A DNA stretch of 64,000 nt from JBBROS01 sp965260995 (GTDB taxonomy: Bacteria; Pseudomonadota; Alphaproteobacteria; Acetobacterales; Acetobacteraceae): positions 310,001 through 374,000 of the forward strand of contig CBDHCD010000002.1 of the NCBI GenBank assembly GCA_965260995.1, read 5' to 3'. The position numbers and the translations under genes are program-made. The notes beneath the pieces are model-generated. The model was given only the letters and a program-made list of their open reading frames with translations. It ran no database searches and was not told the origin of the DNA. Of this stretch, positions 43,896 through 52,369 are shown piece after piece (the stretch's first letter is position 1; every line of letters begins with the position of its first letter).

Positions 43896-44912
43896 ATGAA
43901 CAATATCGCCGCCCTGGCCGACGCCCGCTCCACGCCGACCTCGGCGATCAGCACGCCCGACACGACGGTGAGCGCGCGGGAGGCGTTCGGCATCGACCTC
44001 GACATGCAGGTGCCGGCGTTCTCGGTGCCGACGGAGCACGTGCCGGAGAAGGACAGCACGTACAAGTTCGACCGGGAGACGACGACGGCGATCGTGGCCG
44101 GGTTCGCGTTCAACCGGCGGGTGCTGATCCAGGGCTACCACGGCACGGGCAAATCGACGCACGTCGAGCAGGTGGCGGCGCGGCTGAACTGGCCGTGCAT
44201 CCGGGTCAACCTCGACAGCCACATCAGCCGCATCGACCTGATCGGCAAGGATGCGATCGTGCTGAAGGACGGCAAGCAGATCACGGAGTTCCGGGAGGGC
44301 ATCCTGCCCTGGGCGCTGCAGCACGCCTGCGCCCTGGTGTTCGACGAGTACGACGCGGGCCGGCCGGACGTGATGTTCGTCATCCAGCGCGTGCTGGAGG
44401 TGGAAGGGCGGCTGACGTTGCTCGACCAGAACCGGGTGATCCGGCCGCACCCGAGCTTCCGGCTGTTCGCGACGGCCAACACGGTGGGGTTGGGCGACAC
44501 GACGGGGCTGTATCACGGCACGCAGCAGATCAACCAGGGCCAGATGGACCGGTGGAACATCGTCGCCACGCTGAACTACCTGCCGCACGCGCAGGAAACG
44601 TCCATCGTGCTGGCGAAGCTCGGGACGGACGCTTCGGACAAGGCGATGAGGAAGCAGGTCGAGAGCATGGTGGCGCTGGCGGACCTGACGCGGGCCGGGT
44701 TCATCAACGGCGACATCAGCACGGTGATGTCGCCGCGGACCGTGATGACCTGGGCCGACAACGCGCGCATCTTCAAGGACGTGGGCTTCGCGTTCCGGCT
44801 GACGTTCCTGAACAAGTGCGACGAGGCGGAGCGCAGCACGGTCGCGGAATATTACCAGCGCTGCTTCAACGAGGACCTGCCGACCGGCGTCGCGGCGCGC
44901 CGGGGACTCTGA
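43896..44912 (+). CDS. cobS: Aerobic cobaltochelatase subunit CobS
   Basis: AAA+ ATPase subunit of the cobalt chelatase, which with CobT and CobN inserts cobalt into hydrogenobyrinate a,c-diamide in oxygen-dependent B12 synthesis; 338 residues. Walker A is GYHGTGKST at residues 80-88. Walker B is ALVFDEYDAG, followed by sensor-like FRLFATANTVGLGDTTG. cobT follows after six bases. No cobalamin riboswitch was seen before it, and cobN is not in the window. Confidence 0.96.
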   Translation: MNNIAALADARSTPTSAISTPDTTVSAREAFGIDLDMQVPAFSVPTEHVPEKDSTYKFDRETTTAIVAGFAFNRRVLIQGYHGTGKSTHVEQVAARLNWPCIRVNLDSHISRIDLIGKDAIVLKDGKQITEFREGILPWALQHACALVFDEYDAGRPDVMFVIQRVLEVEGRLTLLDQNRVIRPHPSFRLFATANTVGLGDTTGLYHGTQQINQGQMDRWNIVATLNYLPHAQETSIVLAKLGTDASDKAMRKQVESMVALADLTRAGFINGDISTVMSPRTVMTWADNARIFKDVGFAFRLTFLNKCDEAERSTVAEYYQRCFNEDLPTGVAARRGL

Positions 44913-44918
44913 GCGCGG

Positions 44919-46796
44919 ATGAGCGGCAGCAAGGACAGCGCGCGGACGGAGGAGTTCAAGCGCGCCACGGCCGGGGCGCTGCGGGCGATCGCGCAGCAGC
45001 CCGAAGTGCAGGTGGCGTTCCAGCCCGGCCCGAGCGGGGTAGTGGGCAAGCGGGCGCGGCTGCCGCTGCCGACGCGGGCGCTGCCGTCGGCCGAGATGGC
45101 CAAGGTGCGCGGGGCGGCGGACAGCGTCGCGTTGCGGCTGCGGCATCACGACGACGCGGTGCACGCGGCGCGGAGCCCGGGGCGGCGCGAGGCCAAAGAC
45201 GTTTACGACGCGCTGGAACAGGCGCGGGTCGAGGTGCTGGGCGCGCAGCACATGGCGGGGGTGGCGGCCAACCTGGGCGCGCGGCTCAACGACGAGTGCG
45301 AGGCCGAGGGCTTCGACCGCATGACGCGCAAGGACCAGTTGCCGCTGCCGGCGGCGCTGAGCCTGCTGGCGCGGGAGCGGATGTCGGGGCAACCGTGCCC
45401 GGCGGCGGCGTCGCGCATCCTGGAGAGCTGGCGCGGCACCCTGGGGGATGAGGCGGAGCAGGCGCTGAGCGACATGGCCGGGTCGCAGCATGACCAGGCG
45501 CGGTTCACCCGGGCGGCGCGCAAGCTGCTGGCGGCGCTCGACCTGGCCGAGGCGGAGGTCGAGAACGAGCCGGACGACCAGGCCGACGAAGGCGAGGAGA
45601 GCAGCGAACAGGCCGGCAGCCAGGACAACGCCGAGCAGAGCGAGGGCGACACCCAGTCCGACGCCGAGAGCATGCTGGGCGCACAGCCGGAGCAGATGGA
45701 AGGCGAGCCGGGCGACGACCAGGGCGAGGAGGACGCCGAGGAGGAGGCCGCGGCGGCCGACGGCGAGGACCGCCCGGGCGGGCCGCAGCAGCGGCGGGAG
45801 AAGCCGATCCCGGATGACCAGCAGGCGTATCGCGCGTATTCCCGCACCAACGACGAGGAGACCTCGGCCGAGGACCTGTGCGACCCGGAGGAGCTGGCCC
45901 GGCTGCGGCAGCAGCTCGACCAGCAGTTGCAGCACCTGCAAGGCGTGGTGAGCAAGCTCGCCAACCGGCTGCAGCGGCGGCTGATGGCGCAGCAGACGCG
46001 GGCCTGGGAGTTCGACCTCGAGGAAGGGATGCTCGACGCCGGGCGGCTGGCGCGGGTGATCGTCAACCCGATGCTGAGCCTGTCCTACAAGCGCGAGCGA
46101 GAAACCGACTTCCGCGACACGGTGGTGACGCTGCTGATCGACAACTCGGGCAGCATGCGGGGCCGCCCGATCACGGTGGCGGCGATGTGCGGCGACATCC
46201 TGGCGCGGACTTTGGAGCGGTGCGCGGTCAAGGTCGAGGTGCTGGGGTTCACGACGCGGGCGTGGAAGGGCGGGCAGAGCCGGGAGCGCTGGGTGCAGGA
46301 CGGCAAGCCGCGCAACCCGGGGCGGCTCAACGACCTCCGGCACATCATCTACAAGGCGGCCGACGCGCCGTGGCGGCGGGCGCGCAAGAACCTGGGCCTG
46401 ATGCTGCGCGAGGGCTTGCTGAAGGAGAACATCGACGGCGAGGCGCTGCTGTGGGCCTACCGGCGGCTGGTGGGGCGGCCGGAGCACCGGCGCATCCTGA
46501 TGGTGATCAGCGACGGCGCGCCGGTGGATGACAGCACGTTGTCGGTCAACCCGGGCAACTACTTGGAGAAGCACCTGCGGCACGTGATCCACGAGATCGA
46601 GAGCCGGGACCAGGTGGAGCTGATCGCCATCGGCATCGGCCACGACGTGACGCGGTACTACCGCCGGGCGGTGACGATCGTGGACGCCGAGGAGCTGGGC
46701 GGCACGGTGATGAAGAAGCTGGCCGAGTTGTTCGACGAGGACATGGGGGCGGCCTGGGCGCGGGCGGCGATGGAGCGGGCCCCGCTGGTGGCGTAG
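44919..46796 (+). CDS. cobT: Aerobic cobaltochelatase subunit CobT
   Basis: Partner of CobS in the chelatase, 625 residues. The N-terminal half is helical. A strongly acidic stretch, rich in Glu/Asp/Gln (about residues 205-290), follows, as in other CobT proteins. The C-terminal von Willebrand A domain has the metal-ion site DNSGSMRG (Asp408) and LIAIGIGHDVTRYY. The acidic tract and VWA domain are likely to bridge the ATPase ring and CobN. Six bases after cobS, so cotranslated. Confidence 0.96.
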   Translation: MSGSKDSARTEEFKRATAGALRAIAQQPEVQVAFQPGPSGVVGKRARLPLPTRALPSAEMAKVRGAADSVALRLRHHDDAVHAARSPGRREAKDVYDALEQARVEVLGAQHMAGVAANLGARLNDECEAEGFDRMTRKDQLPLPAALSLLARERMSGQPCPAAASRILESWRGTLGDEAEQALSDMAGSQHDQARFTRAARKLLAALDLAEAEVENEPDDQADEGEESSEQAGSQDNAEQSEGDTQSDAESMLGAQPEQMEGEPGDDQGEEDAEEEAAAADGEDRPGGPQQRREKPIPDDQQAYRAYSRTNDEETSAEDLCDPEELARLRQQLDQQLQHLQGVVSKLANRLQRRLMAQQTRAWEFDLEEGMLDAGRLARVIVNPMLSLSYKRERETDFRDTVVTLLIDNSGSMRGRPITVAAMCGDILARTLERCAVKVEVLGFTTRAWKGGQSRERWVQDGKPRNPGRLNDLRHIIYKAADAPWRRARKNLGLMLREGLLKENIDGEALLWAYRRLVGRPEHRRILMVISDGAPVDDSTLSVNPGNYLEKHLRHVIHEIESRDQVELIAIGIGHDVTRYYRRAVTIVDAEELGGTVMKKLAELFDEDMGAAWARAAMERAPLVA

Positions 46797-46927
46797 CCGG
46801 CGGGTCCGCCCGCCCCGAGATCAGGCGGACAGATGGCCGGGCGGTGAGACGCAGCTCACAGGCGTCTGGCACTGACGCCGCCATCCTCGCAGTTCAGCGG
46901 TTCGCTGAGGCAGGTGAGGAGGGTGGG

Positions 46928-48856
46928 ATGAACTGCGGTTCAGGCGTCCGCGGTCCGTTGTTGTATAGAATGATGATGGCGTTGTCGGTCTCGGCGCTCG
47001 CCGGGTGCGGCGCAGGCGAGCCGGGGACGGCCGGGCGGTTGGGGCCTGCCAAGCCGACCGGGGAGGCGCGGCGCTATTGGGACGGCGCGGTCGCGACCGT
47101 GCCGACGGTCGGGCCGGGTGGGTGCGAGGCCTGGAAGACGGAGGTGATGGCGCTGCGGCGGCCCGATCCGCTCGGCAGCGGCCAGATGGTCAGTGAGTAC
47201 GGGCGGCCGGAGCTGATGGCGGTCGGCGACAGCCTGTTCAACGGCGTGCAGTCGTTGCGGATCAACTGGTGGCTGTCGGAATGGTCGGCACCGAACCTGG
47301 TGGCGATCCGCCTCGGGCTGATCCAGGAACGCGGCGCCGAACGGACGGGGCAGCGGGCGTTCTACTCGCCGCAGTACTTGAGTCACGGTGCGCCACCGCG
47401 GGAGACGATCGATTACGGGTTCAACCTGGAAGCCATCCCACGTTTCATCGGCCTCGCCGCGGCGCCGCACCGCCAGGGCGACGCGTTGCGGAAGCTGCTC
47501 GGGACGCCGCCCGCCAACGGCCGCCTGCTGGTCGACAACTTGGCGTTCCTCGGGGCCAACAGCTACGACCTGCTGAACTGGACGCCGGCCGATTACCGGG
47601 ACGCCGTGGGGCGGTTGCCAAGGCTGCTGGAACACCTCGGCCTCGGAGGGTTCGCCACCTTGGCGGACGCCCTGTTCTATTCCAACGCCGCCTTCGTGCT
47701 CAACCCGACACGCCACCCCTGCCTGGAAGGCATGACGGCGATCGAGCAGGTCGAGTGGCGCAGGCCGCGGCGGTTGCTGGTCAGCATCGGGGCCAACGAC
47801 GGCATGTACGGCTTGGCGTTCAGCGGCGACCGGCTCGGCTCTCCGGCCTGCTCGACATCGGGGGAGCGTGGGCGCCGCGGGCTGCCGCGCTGTTCGGCCG
47901 AGACCGTCGAGCGCGCGCTGACGGAGGACTACGTCGGCAACGTCCGGGCGATCCTGTCGCGCCTGTCCAAGGTCGCGGGGCTGGAGAACGTTTACCTGAA
48001 CGCCCTGCCCCAGCCGAGCCGGACGGCGAACCTCGTGCCGTACAAGCGCGGGGACTGGTTCTGGTACAACGACCTGCTGAGCGCCCCCGGGCAGGACGAG
48101 ACCGACGTCAGCCGCAAGGTGTCGCTCACGCGCGGCGAGATGGAGGCGGCGGACGGGCTGATCCGGACGGTGAACGGGCTGGTCCGGGCCGAGGTCGCGG
48201 CGGCCAACGCGGCGGCGGGCGGGATGGGGCGCGCGGTGCGGTTCACGACCGTGGACGTTGACGCGCGCCTGGGCCGTTACGATGCGAAGGGGTGCGATCT
48301 CAAGCCGCTGCCCGAGGCGGAGCGGGCGAGGTGCAAGCAGGCGGCGAGCCTGGCGATCCCGCCGGCGCGGTTCGGCGGCGGGGCGGACGCGCGGTTCGAC
48401 AACCGGCCGATCCGCTTCGAGAGCGAGACCGGGCTGCGCGACGGGGTCGGGCTGCGCGATGCGGCCGGCTCCCGAATCACGCAAGGCGGGCTGTTCAGCT
48501 TCGACAACATGCACCTGTCGTCGGTCGGCTACGAGATCATGGCCGACGAGATCGTGTCCGCGATGCGCCGCAACCCGCGCGAGCACGGCCTGCTGCCGGC
48601 CAAGGTGGGTTCCTGCCCGAACAAGGGGCAGGCCAGGTGGGCGACGCCGTTCGGCGCCTGCGCGGCGTTGATGACGACGCCGGGCTGGAGCTACCACGAC
48701 CCCGGGGCGCGGGAGCGTTCCTTCCTGCGGGTGGCGGGGCTGAAGGAGACCAACGACCTCGACACGCTGCACGCGCGGTTGAACTTCCTCCACCGCCTCA
48801 CCTATGCCGGCGCGTCGGCCCCGGCGCTGCCCGGTGGGGAACACAGGCCCGAATGA
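46928..48856 (+). CDS. SGNH/GDSL-type hydrolase lipoprotein, large
   Basis: A 642-residue secreted protein. A short hydrophobic signal ends in the lipobox SALAGC, so it is probably an outer-membrane-anchored lipoprotein. Block I is AVGDSLFNG with nucleophile Ser102, SIGANDGMYG is block III (Asn), and FDNMHLSSVGYEIMAD supplies the catalytic pair Asp526 and His529. Long inserts separate the blocks (GDSL enzymes are usually 200-350 residues). Substrate unknown; esterase or acyl-glycan hydrolase are options. ATG 46928 has GAGGAGGG upstream, and ATG 46970-46976 codons are alternatives. Confidence 0.75.
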   Translation: MNCGSGVRGPLLYRMMMALSVSALAGCGAGEPGTAGRLGPAKPTGEARRYWDGAVATVPTVGPGGCEAWKTEVMALRRPDPLGSGQMVSEYGRPELMAVGDSLFNGVQSLRINWWLSEWSAPNLVAIRLGLIQERGAERTGQRAFYSPQYLSHGAPPRETIDYGFNLEAIPRFIGLAAAPHRQGDALRKLLGTPPANGRLLVDNLAFLGANSYDLLNWTPADYRDAVGRLPRLLEHLGLGGFATLADALFYSNAAFVLNPTRHPCLEGMTAIEQVEWRRPRRLLVSIGANDGMYGLAFSGDRLGSPACSTSGERGRRGLPRCSAETVERALTEDYVGNVRAILSRLSKVAGLENVYLNALPQPSRTANLVPYKRGDWFWYNDLLSAPGQDETDVSRKVSLTRGEMEAADGLIRTVNGLVRAEVAAANAAAGGMGRAVRFTTVDVDARLGRYDAKGCDLKPLPEAERARCKQAASLAIPPARFGGGADARFDNRPIRFESETGLRDGVGLRDAAGSRITQGGLFSFDNMHLSSVGYEIMADEIVSAMRRNPREHGLLPAKVGSCPNKGQARWATPFGACAALMTTPGWSYHDPGARERSFLRVAGLKETNDLDTLHARLNFLHRLTYAGASAPALPGGEHRPE

Positions 48857-48930
48857 GCGCGGCCGTTGCGCCACAAGCCCTTGCGCGCGGGGATGGAAAA
48901 CCCCACAGTGTGCCTATCCGCAATCAACTG

Positions 48931-48946
48931 AAAGGAGGTGATCCAG
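48931..48946 (+). promoter_or_regulatory. Ribosome-binding site complementary to the full 16S rRNA 3' end
   Basis: AAAGGAGGTGATCCAG would pair without mismatch along 16 bases with the usual alphaproteobacterial 16S 3' terminus (CTGGATCACCTCCTTT). Ordinary sites in this window pair over four to six bases. The last base is the first of a GTG codon that opens a 23-codon frame, so the spacing is about five bases from GGTGATC or nine from GGAGG. Confidence 0.8.
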
Positions 48947-49017
48947 TGTCTCATCGTTCGAGCCATCAGTCCGCTGCCGTGACCTGGACGCCCGCTTCCT
49001 CGGTCGTCTCCGGCTAG
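48946..49017 (+). CDS. Possible 23-residue peptide with an extreme Shine-Dalgarno
   Basis: GTG 48946 opens a frame of 23 codons ending in TAG at 49015-49017. The product is Ser/His-rich at the start (SHRSSHQSAAV) and ends TWTPASSVVSG; no membrane helix or motif is visible. Coding status rests on the near-perfect ribosome site and a strong terminator 38 bases after the stop, giving a compact 140-base transcription unit. It could instead be a small regulatory RNA or leader. I do not recognise a family. Confidence 0.5.
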   Translation: MSHRSSHQSAAVTWTPASSVVSG

Positions 49018-49055
49018 ACGCCGCAGTCCGGCAGTCCTGGACTGTCGAACAATGG

Positions 49056-49085
49056 AAAGGCCCCGGGAGAAATCTCGGGGCCTTT
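49056..49085. terminator. Bidirectional hairpin terminator between the small ORF and rmuC
   Basis: AAAGGCCCCG pairs with CGGGGCCTTT around a ten-base centre that can itself form three more pairs (AGA with TCT). The arms end in T-rich and A-rich runs, so the structure can act on both strands, ending the plus-strand small unit and the minus-strand rmuC transcript. Confidence 0.8.
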
Positions 49086-49106
49086 CGCGTTTCAGGCGTT
49101 CGCGTT

Positions 49107-50366
49107 TCAGGCGTCCTCGTCCAGGGAGGCGTCCTCGAGGCGGAGGGTGGCCTCGGCCTCGTCGGGGGCGAGGGTGGTGACGCCGCGCAGGGTGCGCTGG
49201 ACGGCGCGGGTGCGGCGGCGGGCCAGGCCGATGGTGTTGCTGATGGTGCCGGACTGCTTCTCGATGCGGCCGAGGACATCGTCCATCTTCTCCATCTCGG
49301 CGCGGACCGCGCCGAGCAGGCGCTGGATCTCCTCGGCGCGCTGCTCGATCGACAGCGTGAGCGCGCCGAGCTGCAAGGTGCGGAGCAGCGCGGGCAGCAG
49401 CGAGGGACCCATGACGATGACGCGGTGGTCGCGGTTGAGGGTCTCGATCAGGCCGGGCATGCGGGCGGCCTCGACGTAGAGGCCGTCGGTCGGCAGATAC
49501 ATCACGGCGAAATCAACGGTGATGGGCGGGACGATGTACTTGCCCGCGATCTTCTTGGCTTCCCCCCGCAGCCGGACCTCGAGGCCGCGGCGGGCGGCGC
49601 GCTCGCCGTCGGCGTCGCCGGCCTCGCTGGCGAGAAGCAGGCGGTCGTAGTCCTCGGCGGGGAACTTGGCGTCGAGCGCCAGCAGCGGGCGCGGGGTGGC
49701 GCGGGAGGGCATCAGCAGGGCGAACTCGACCACCTCGTCGCTGTCGTGGCGGAGCTTGCGGTTGGCCTCCCACGCGCCGTGGGGCAGGGCGTCCTCCAAC
49801 AGGGCGCGGAGTTGCATCTCGCCCCAAGCGCCGCGGGTCTTGACGTTGGTGAAGATGCGCTTGAGGTCGCCGATCTGGGCGGTGACGGCCTGGACGTCGC
49901 TCATCGCCTTCTGCACGTGGGCGAACTGGTCGACGACGCGCTGGAAGCTGCCGGTCATCTGCTTCTCGATCGAGTCGGTCAGGCGCTCGTTGACGCTGCG
50001 CTGGATGTCGGCGAGGCGGAGCGCGGCCTGGTCGCTCATCTCGCGCAGCTTGGCTTCCATGAGCACGCGCTGCTCGCCCTGCTCCTTGGCGATCAGGGTG
50101 GAGATGCCGCCGAGCATGGAGTGGGCTTCCAGGCGGGACTGCTCGGCGCGGGTGGCGAGGGCGCGCTCGGCGGCGGCGAGGCTGGCGCGGACCGAGTCGG
50201 CCTCGGTGCGGTGCGCCTGCTCGAGGCGGGCGGCGGCGTCGGCAAGGCTGGCGCGGAAGCCGTCCGCGTCGGCGCGGTCGCCGCGATGGCGCAGCAGCAG
50301 GGCCAGGTTGGCGATCGTCAGCAGCAGCAGGAGGCCGACGCCGGCGAGGAGCAGCGCGTCCGGCAT
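49107..50366 (-). CDS. rmuC: DNA recombination protein RmuC homologue
   Basis: Limits inversions at short inverted repeats in E. coli; predicted nuclease-like domain. 419 residues. One N-terminal membrane helix (ALLLAGVGLLLLLTIANLALLL) anchors it. A long coiled coil (residues 30-170) follows, then the conserved core GAWGEMQLRALLEDALP, LALDAKFPAEDY, AKKIAGKYIVPPITVDFAVMYLPTDGLY and VMGPSLLPALLRTL. The ATG 50366 overlaps the stop of lptF by one base (TGATG), so they are coupled. Confidence 0.94.
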   Translation of the reverse strand: MPDALLLAGVGLLLLLTIANLALLLRHRGDRADADGFRASLADAAARLEQAHRTEADSVRASLAAAERALATRAEQSRLEAHSMLGGISTLIAKEQGEQRVLMEAKLREMSDQAALRLADIQRSVNERLTDSIEKQMTGSFQRVVDQFAHVQKAMSDVQAVTAQIGDLKRIFTNVKTRGAWGEMQLRALLEDALPHGAWEANRKLRHDSDEVVEFALLMPSRATPRPLLALDAKFPAEDYDRLLLASEAGDADGERAARRGLEVRLRGEAKKIAGKYIVPPITVDFAVMYLPTDGLYVEAARMPGLIETLNRDHRVIVMGPSLLPALLRTLQLGALTLSIEQRAEEIQRLLGAVRAEMEKMDDVLGRIEKQSGTISNTIGLARRRTRAVQRTLRGVTTLAPDEAEATLRLEDASLDEDA

Positions 50367-51481
50367 CAGGCGGCCCGGCCGCCGGCGCGGAAGCGCCGGG
50401 GCAGCGGCGGCGGGGCGAACAGCAGCCAGGCGCACGCCAGTCCCGGCAGCGTGGCGTGGATCCAGACCAGCGGGATCAAGGCCGGCTGGCGGGCGGCGAG
50501 GTTCAGCAACGCGAGGCCGAGGGCCAGCAGGGCGACGACCGAGAGCACCGCGACCAGGGGGCGGAGCACGTTGCCGTGGCGGCGGAAGGCGCCGGTCAGC
50601 ACCGAGAGCAGGGCGACCAGGGTGAAGCTGAGGGCGGTGAGCGGGGCGGACAGGCGGCGGTGGGCCTCGACCAGGAGCTTGCCGTGGTCGCGGGCGTTGA
50701 TCGCCGGGTCGGGGTTGAGCAGCTCGTCGAGCGACATCTCGGTGCTGTCGCGGTAGCGGACCTCCTCGCTCTTGGTCCGGCTGGCGAGGTCGACCGAGTT
50801 CTCGGCAAAGGTGAGGACGTTGAGGCGGCCGGTGGCGCGGTCGATCTCCTGTCGGCTGCCGTTGCGCAGCACGACGCGGGGGCCTTGCGGGCCGTTCACG
50901 AGGCGGCCGCTCTCGGCGAGGATGGTGGCGCGGCTGTTGCGCTGGCGGGCGTCCTCGACCAAAACGCCGCGCAGCGTGCCGTCCTGTTCGCGGCCGCGGA
51001 TGTAGACGGTGAGGTCGTCGGAGACGGGGGTGAACACGCCTTCCTGCAGCAGGAAGGCGGCGAGGCGGTTGCGGATCTCGAACTGGTACTCGCGGAAGGC
51101 GGTGAAGCTGGTGGGGACGAGCCACAGGTTGAGCAGGTAGGACAGGCCGACGACGAGGGCGGCGAGGATGAGCGCCGGGCGGGCAAGGGCGAACGGCGAC
51201 AGGCCGGCGGCGCGCATCACGGTCAGCTCGCGGTCGCCGGCGAGGCGCTGGTAGATGAACTGCACGACGACGAAGGTGGTGATGGGCAGGATCACCGCGA
51301 CGAAGTTCGGCACCAGCAGGCCGGTGAGCTGGAGGAAGACGCCGAGGGAGAGGCCGCGGTTGACCACCAGCTCGACGAAGCGGAGCGACTGCGTCAGCCA
51401 GATCAGGGCGACGAGGCCGCCGGTGACGGCGACGACGGCGATGGCGAGTTGGCGCAGGACGTAGCGGTCGAGCTGGGTCAA
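50366..51481 (-). CDS. lptF: LPS export ABC transporter permease LptF
   Basis: Inner-membrane permease that, with LptG and LptB, extracts lipopolysaccharide for transport to the outer membrane; 371 residues. It starts at TTG 51481 with LTQLDRYVLRQL, the family N-terminus, followed by three helices, the coupling region RLAGDRELTVMRAAGLSPF, the periplasmic jellyroll part (residues 120-260) and three final helices. LptG is usually adjacent, but here the next gene is rmuC, so lptG must be elsewhere. Confidence 0.92.
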   Translation of the reverse strand: MTQLDRYVLRQLAIAVVAVTGGLVALIWLTQSLRFVELVVNRGLSLGVFLQLTGLLVPNFVAVILPITTFVVVQFIYQRLAGDRELTVMRAAGLSPFALARPALILAALVVGLSYLLNLWLVPTSFTAFREYQFEIRNRLAAFLLQEGVFTPVSDDLTVYIRGREQDGTLRGVLVEDARQRNSRATILAESGRLVNGPQGPRVVLRNGSRQEIDRATGRLNVLTFAENSVDLASRTKSEEVRYRDSTEMSLDELLNPDPAINARDHGKLLVEAHRRLSAPLTALSFTLVALLSVLTGAFRRHGNVLRPLVAVLSVVALLALGLALLNLAARQPALIPLVWIHATLPGLACAWLLFAPPPLPRRFRAGGRAA

Positions 51482-51512
51482 GGGCGGCCTGGCGGCGGGT
51501 CCGGGCGAAGGG

Positions 51513-51668
51513 TCAGACCAGGAAGATCCACATGCCGAGCAGCAGCAGGACGATCGCGATCACCGCCCCCTTGGTGAAGGTGGTGAAGCGCTGCCAGAAC
51601 ATCGCGCGGTCGGCGATGAAGGCCTCCTCGGCGCTGGGGGTGATTCGGGGTTGCGGCGTCTGGGCCAT
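51513..51668 (-). CDS. Small single-helix membrane protein, cytochrome aa3 subunit IV-like
   Basis: A 51-residue protein with a soluble N-terminus, then AEEAFIADRAMFWQRFTTFTKG and one C-terminal helix VIAIVLLLLGMWIFLV. The layout resembles the small alphaproteobacterial aa3-type oxidase subunit IV family, but similarity is weak and no oxidase gene is near. It lies between lptF and purN on the minus strand and is probably cotranscribed with purM/purN or lptF. Confidence 0.6.
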   Translation of the reverse strand: MAQTPQPRITPSAEEAFIADRAMFWQRFTTFTKGAVIAIVLLLLGMWIFLV

Positions 51669-51706
51669 CGATGCCTCTGGGCTGGTGTTGGGGCCATTGT
51701 AGGGCA

Positions 51707-52369
51707 TCAAACGGGTGGGTGGAACCCGGCCGGGTTGAGCAGGGCCGCGTCGGCCGCGGACGGGTTGAGCAGGGCCGCGTCGGCCGCGGCGGGGGAAGCG
51801 TCGCCGGTGAGCGCGGCCCGCAGCGCCAGCGGATACAGGCGGTGCTCCTGGGCGAGGACGCGGCCGGCGAGGAGGGGGGGCGTGTCGCCGGGCAGGACGG
51901 GCACGGCGGCCTGGGCGAGGATCGGGCCTTCGTCCGTGGCCTCGGTCACGTGATGCACGGTGCAGCCGTGCAGCTTGACGCCGGCGGCCAGCGCGCGGGC
52001 GTGGGTGTCGAGGCCGGGGAAGGCGGGGAGCAGGCTGGGGTGGATGTTGAGCATGCGGCCGGCCCACGCGCCGACGAGGTAAGGGGTGAGCAGGCGCATG
52101 TAGCCGGCCAGGCAGACGAGGCCGATGCCGCGGGCGTCCAGGGCCTCTTGGATCGCGCGCTCGTGGGCGGCCCGGTCGCGGCCGTAGGGCCTGTGGTCGA
52201 TGGCCAGGGCCTCGGCGCCGTGGGTGGCGGCGTGGGCGAGGCCGGGGGCGTCGGGGCGGTTGGCGAGCACGAGGGCGATGCGGGCCGGGTAGGCGGGGTC
52301 GGCGGCGGCGCGGAGGAGCGCCTGCATGTTGCTGCCGCGGCCGCTGATCAGCACGGCGACGCGGGTCAC
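51707..52369 (-). CDS. purN: Phosphoribosylglycinamide formyltransferase PurN
   Basis: Third step of purine synthesis, transferring formyl from 10-formyl-THF to GAR; about 220 residues. VLISGRGSNMQALL binds phosphate, LAGYMRLLTPYLV and ILNIHPSLLPAFPG-like (MLNIHPSLLPAFPG) hold the catalytic Asn-His region, and HGCTVHHVTEATDEGPILAQ has the active-site Asp. It starts at GTG 52369, overlapping the purM stop (GTGA). The last 25 residues carry an 11-codon tandem duplication (ADAALLNP twice) outside the conserved fold. Confidence 0.96.
   Translation of the reverse strand: MTRVAVLISGRGSNMQALLRAAADPAYPARIALVLANRPDAPGLAHAATHGAEALAIDHRPYGRDRAAHERAIQEALDARGIGLVCLAGYMRLLTPYLVGAWAGRMLNIHPSLLPAFPGLDTHARALAAGVKLHGCTVHHVTEATDEGPILAQAAVPVLPGDTPPLLAGRVLAQEHRLYPLALRAALTGDASPAAADAALLNPSAADAALLNPAGFHPPV

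Noticed and set aside
43776..46643. Long minus-strand open frame across cobS/cobT
   Set aside because: Shadow of two well-supported genes; Arg/Pro/Leu/Val-rich with no family similarity.
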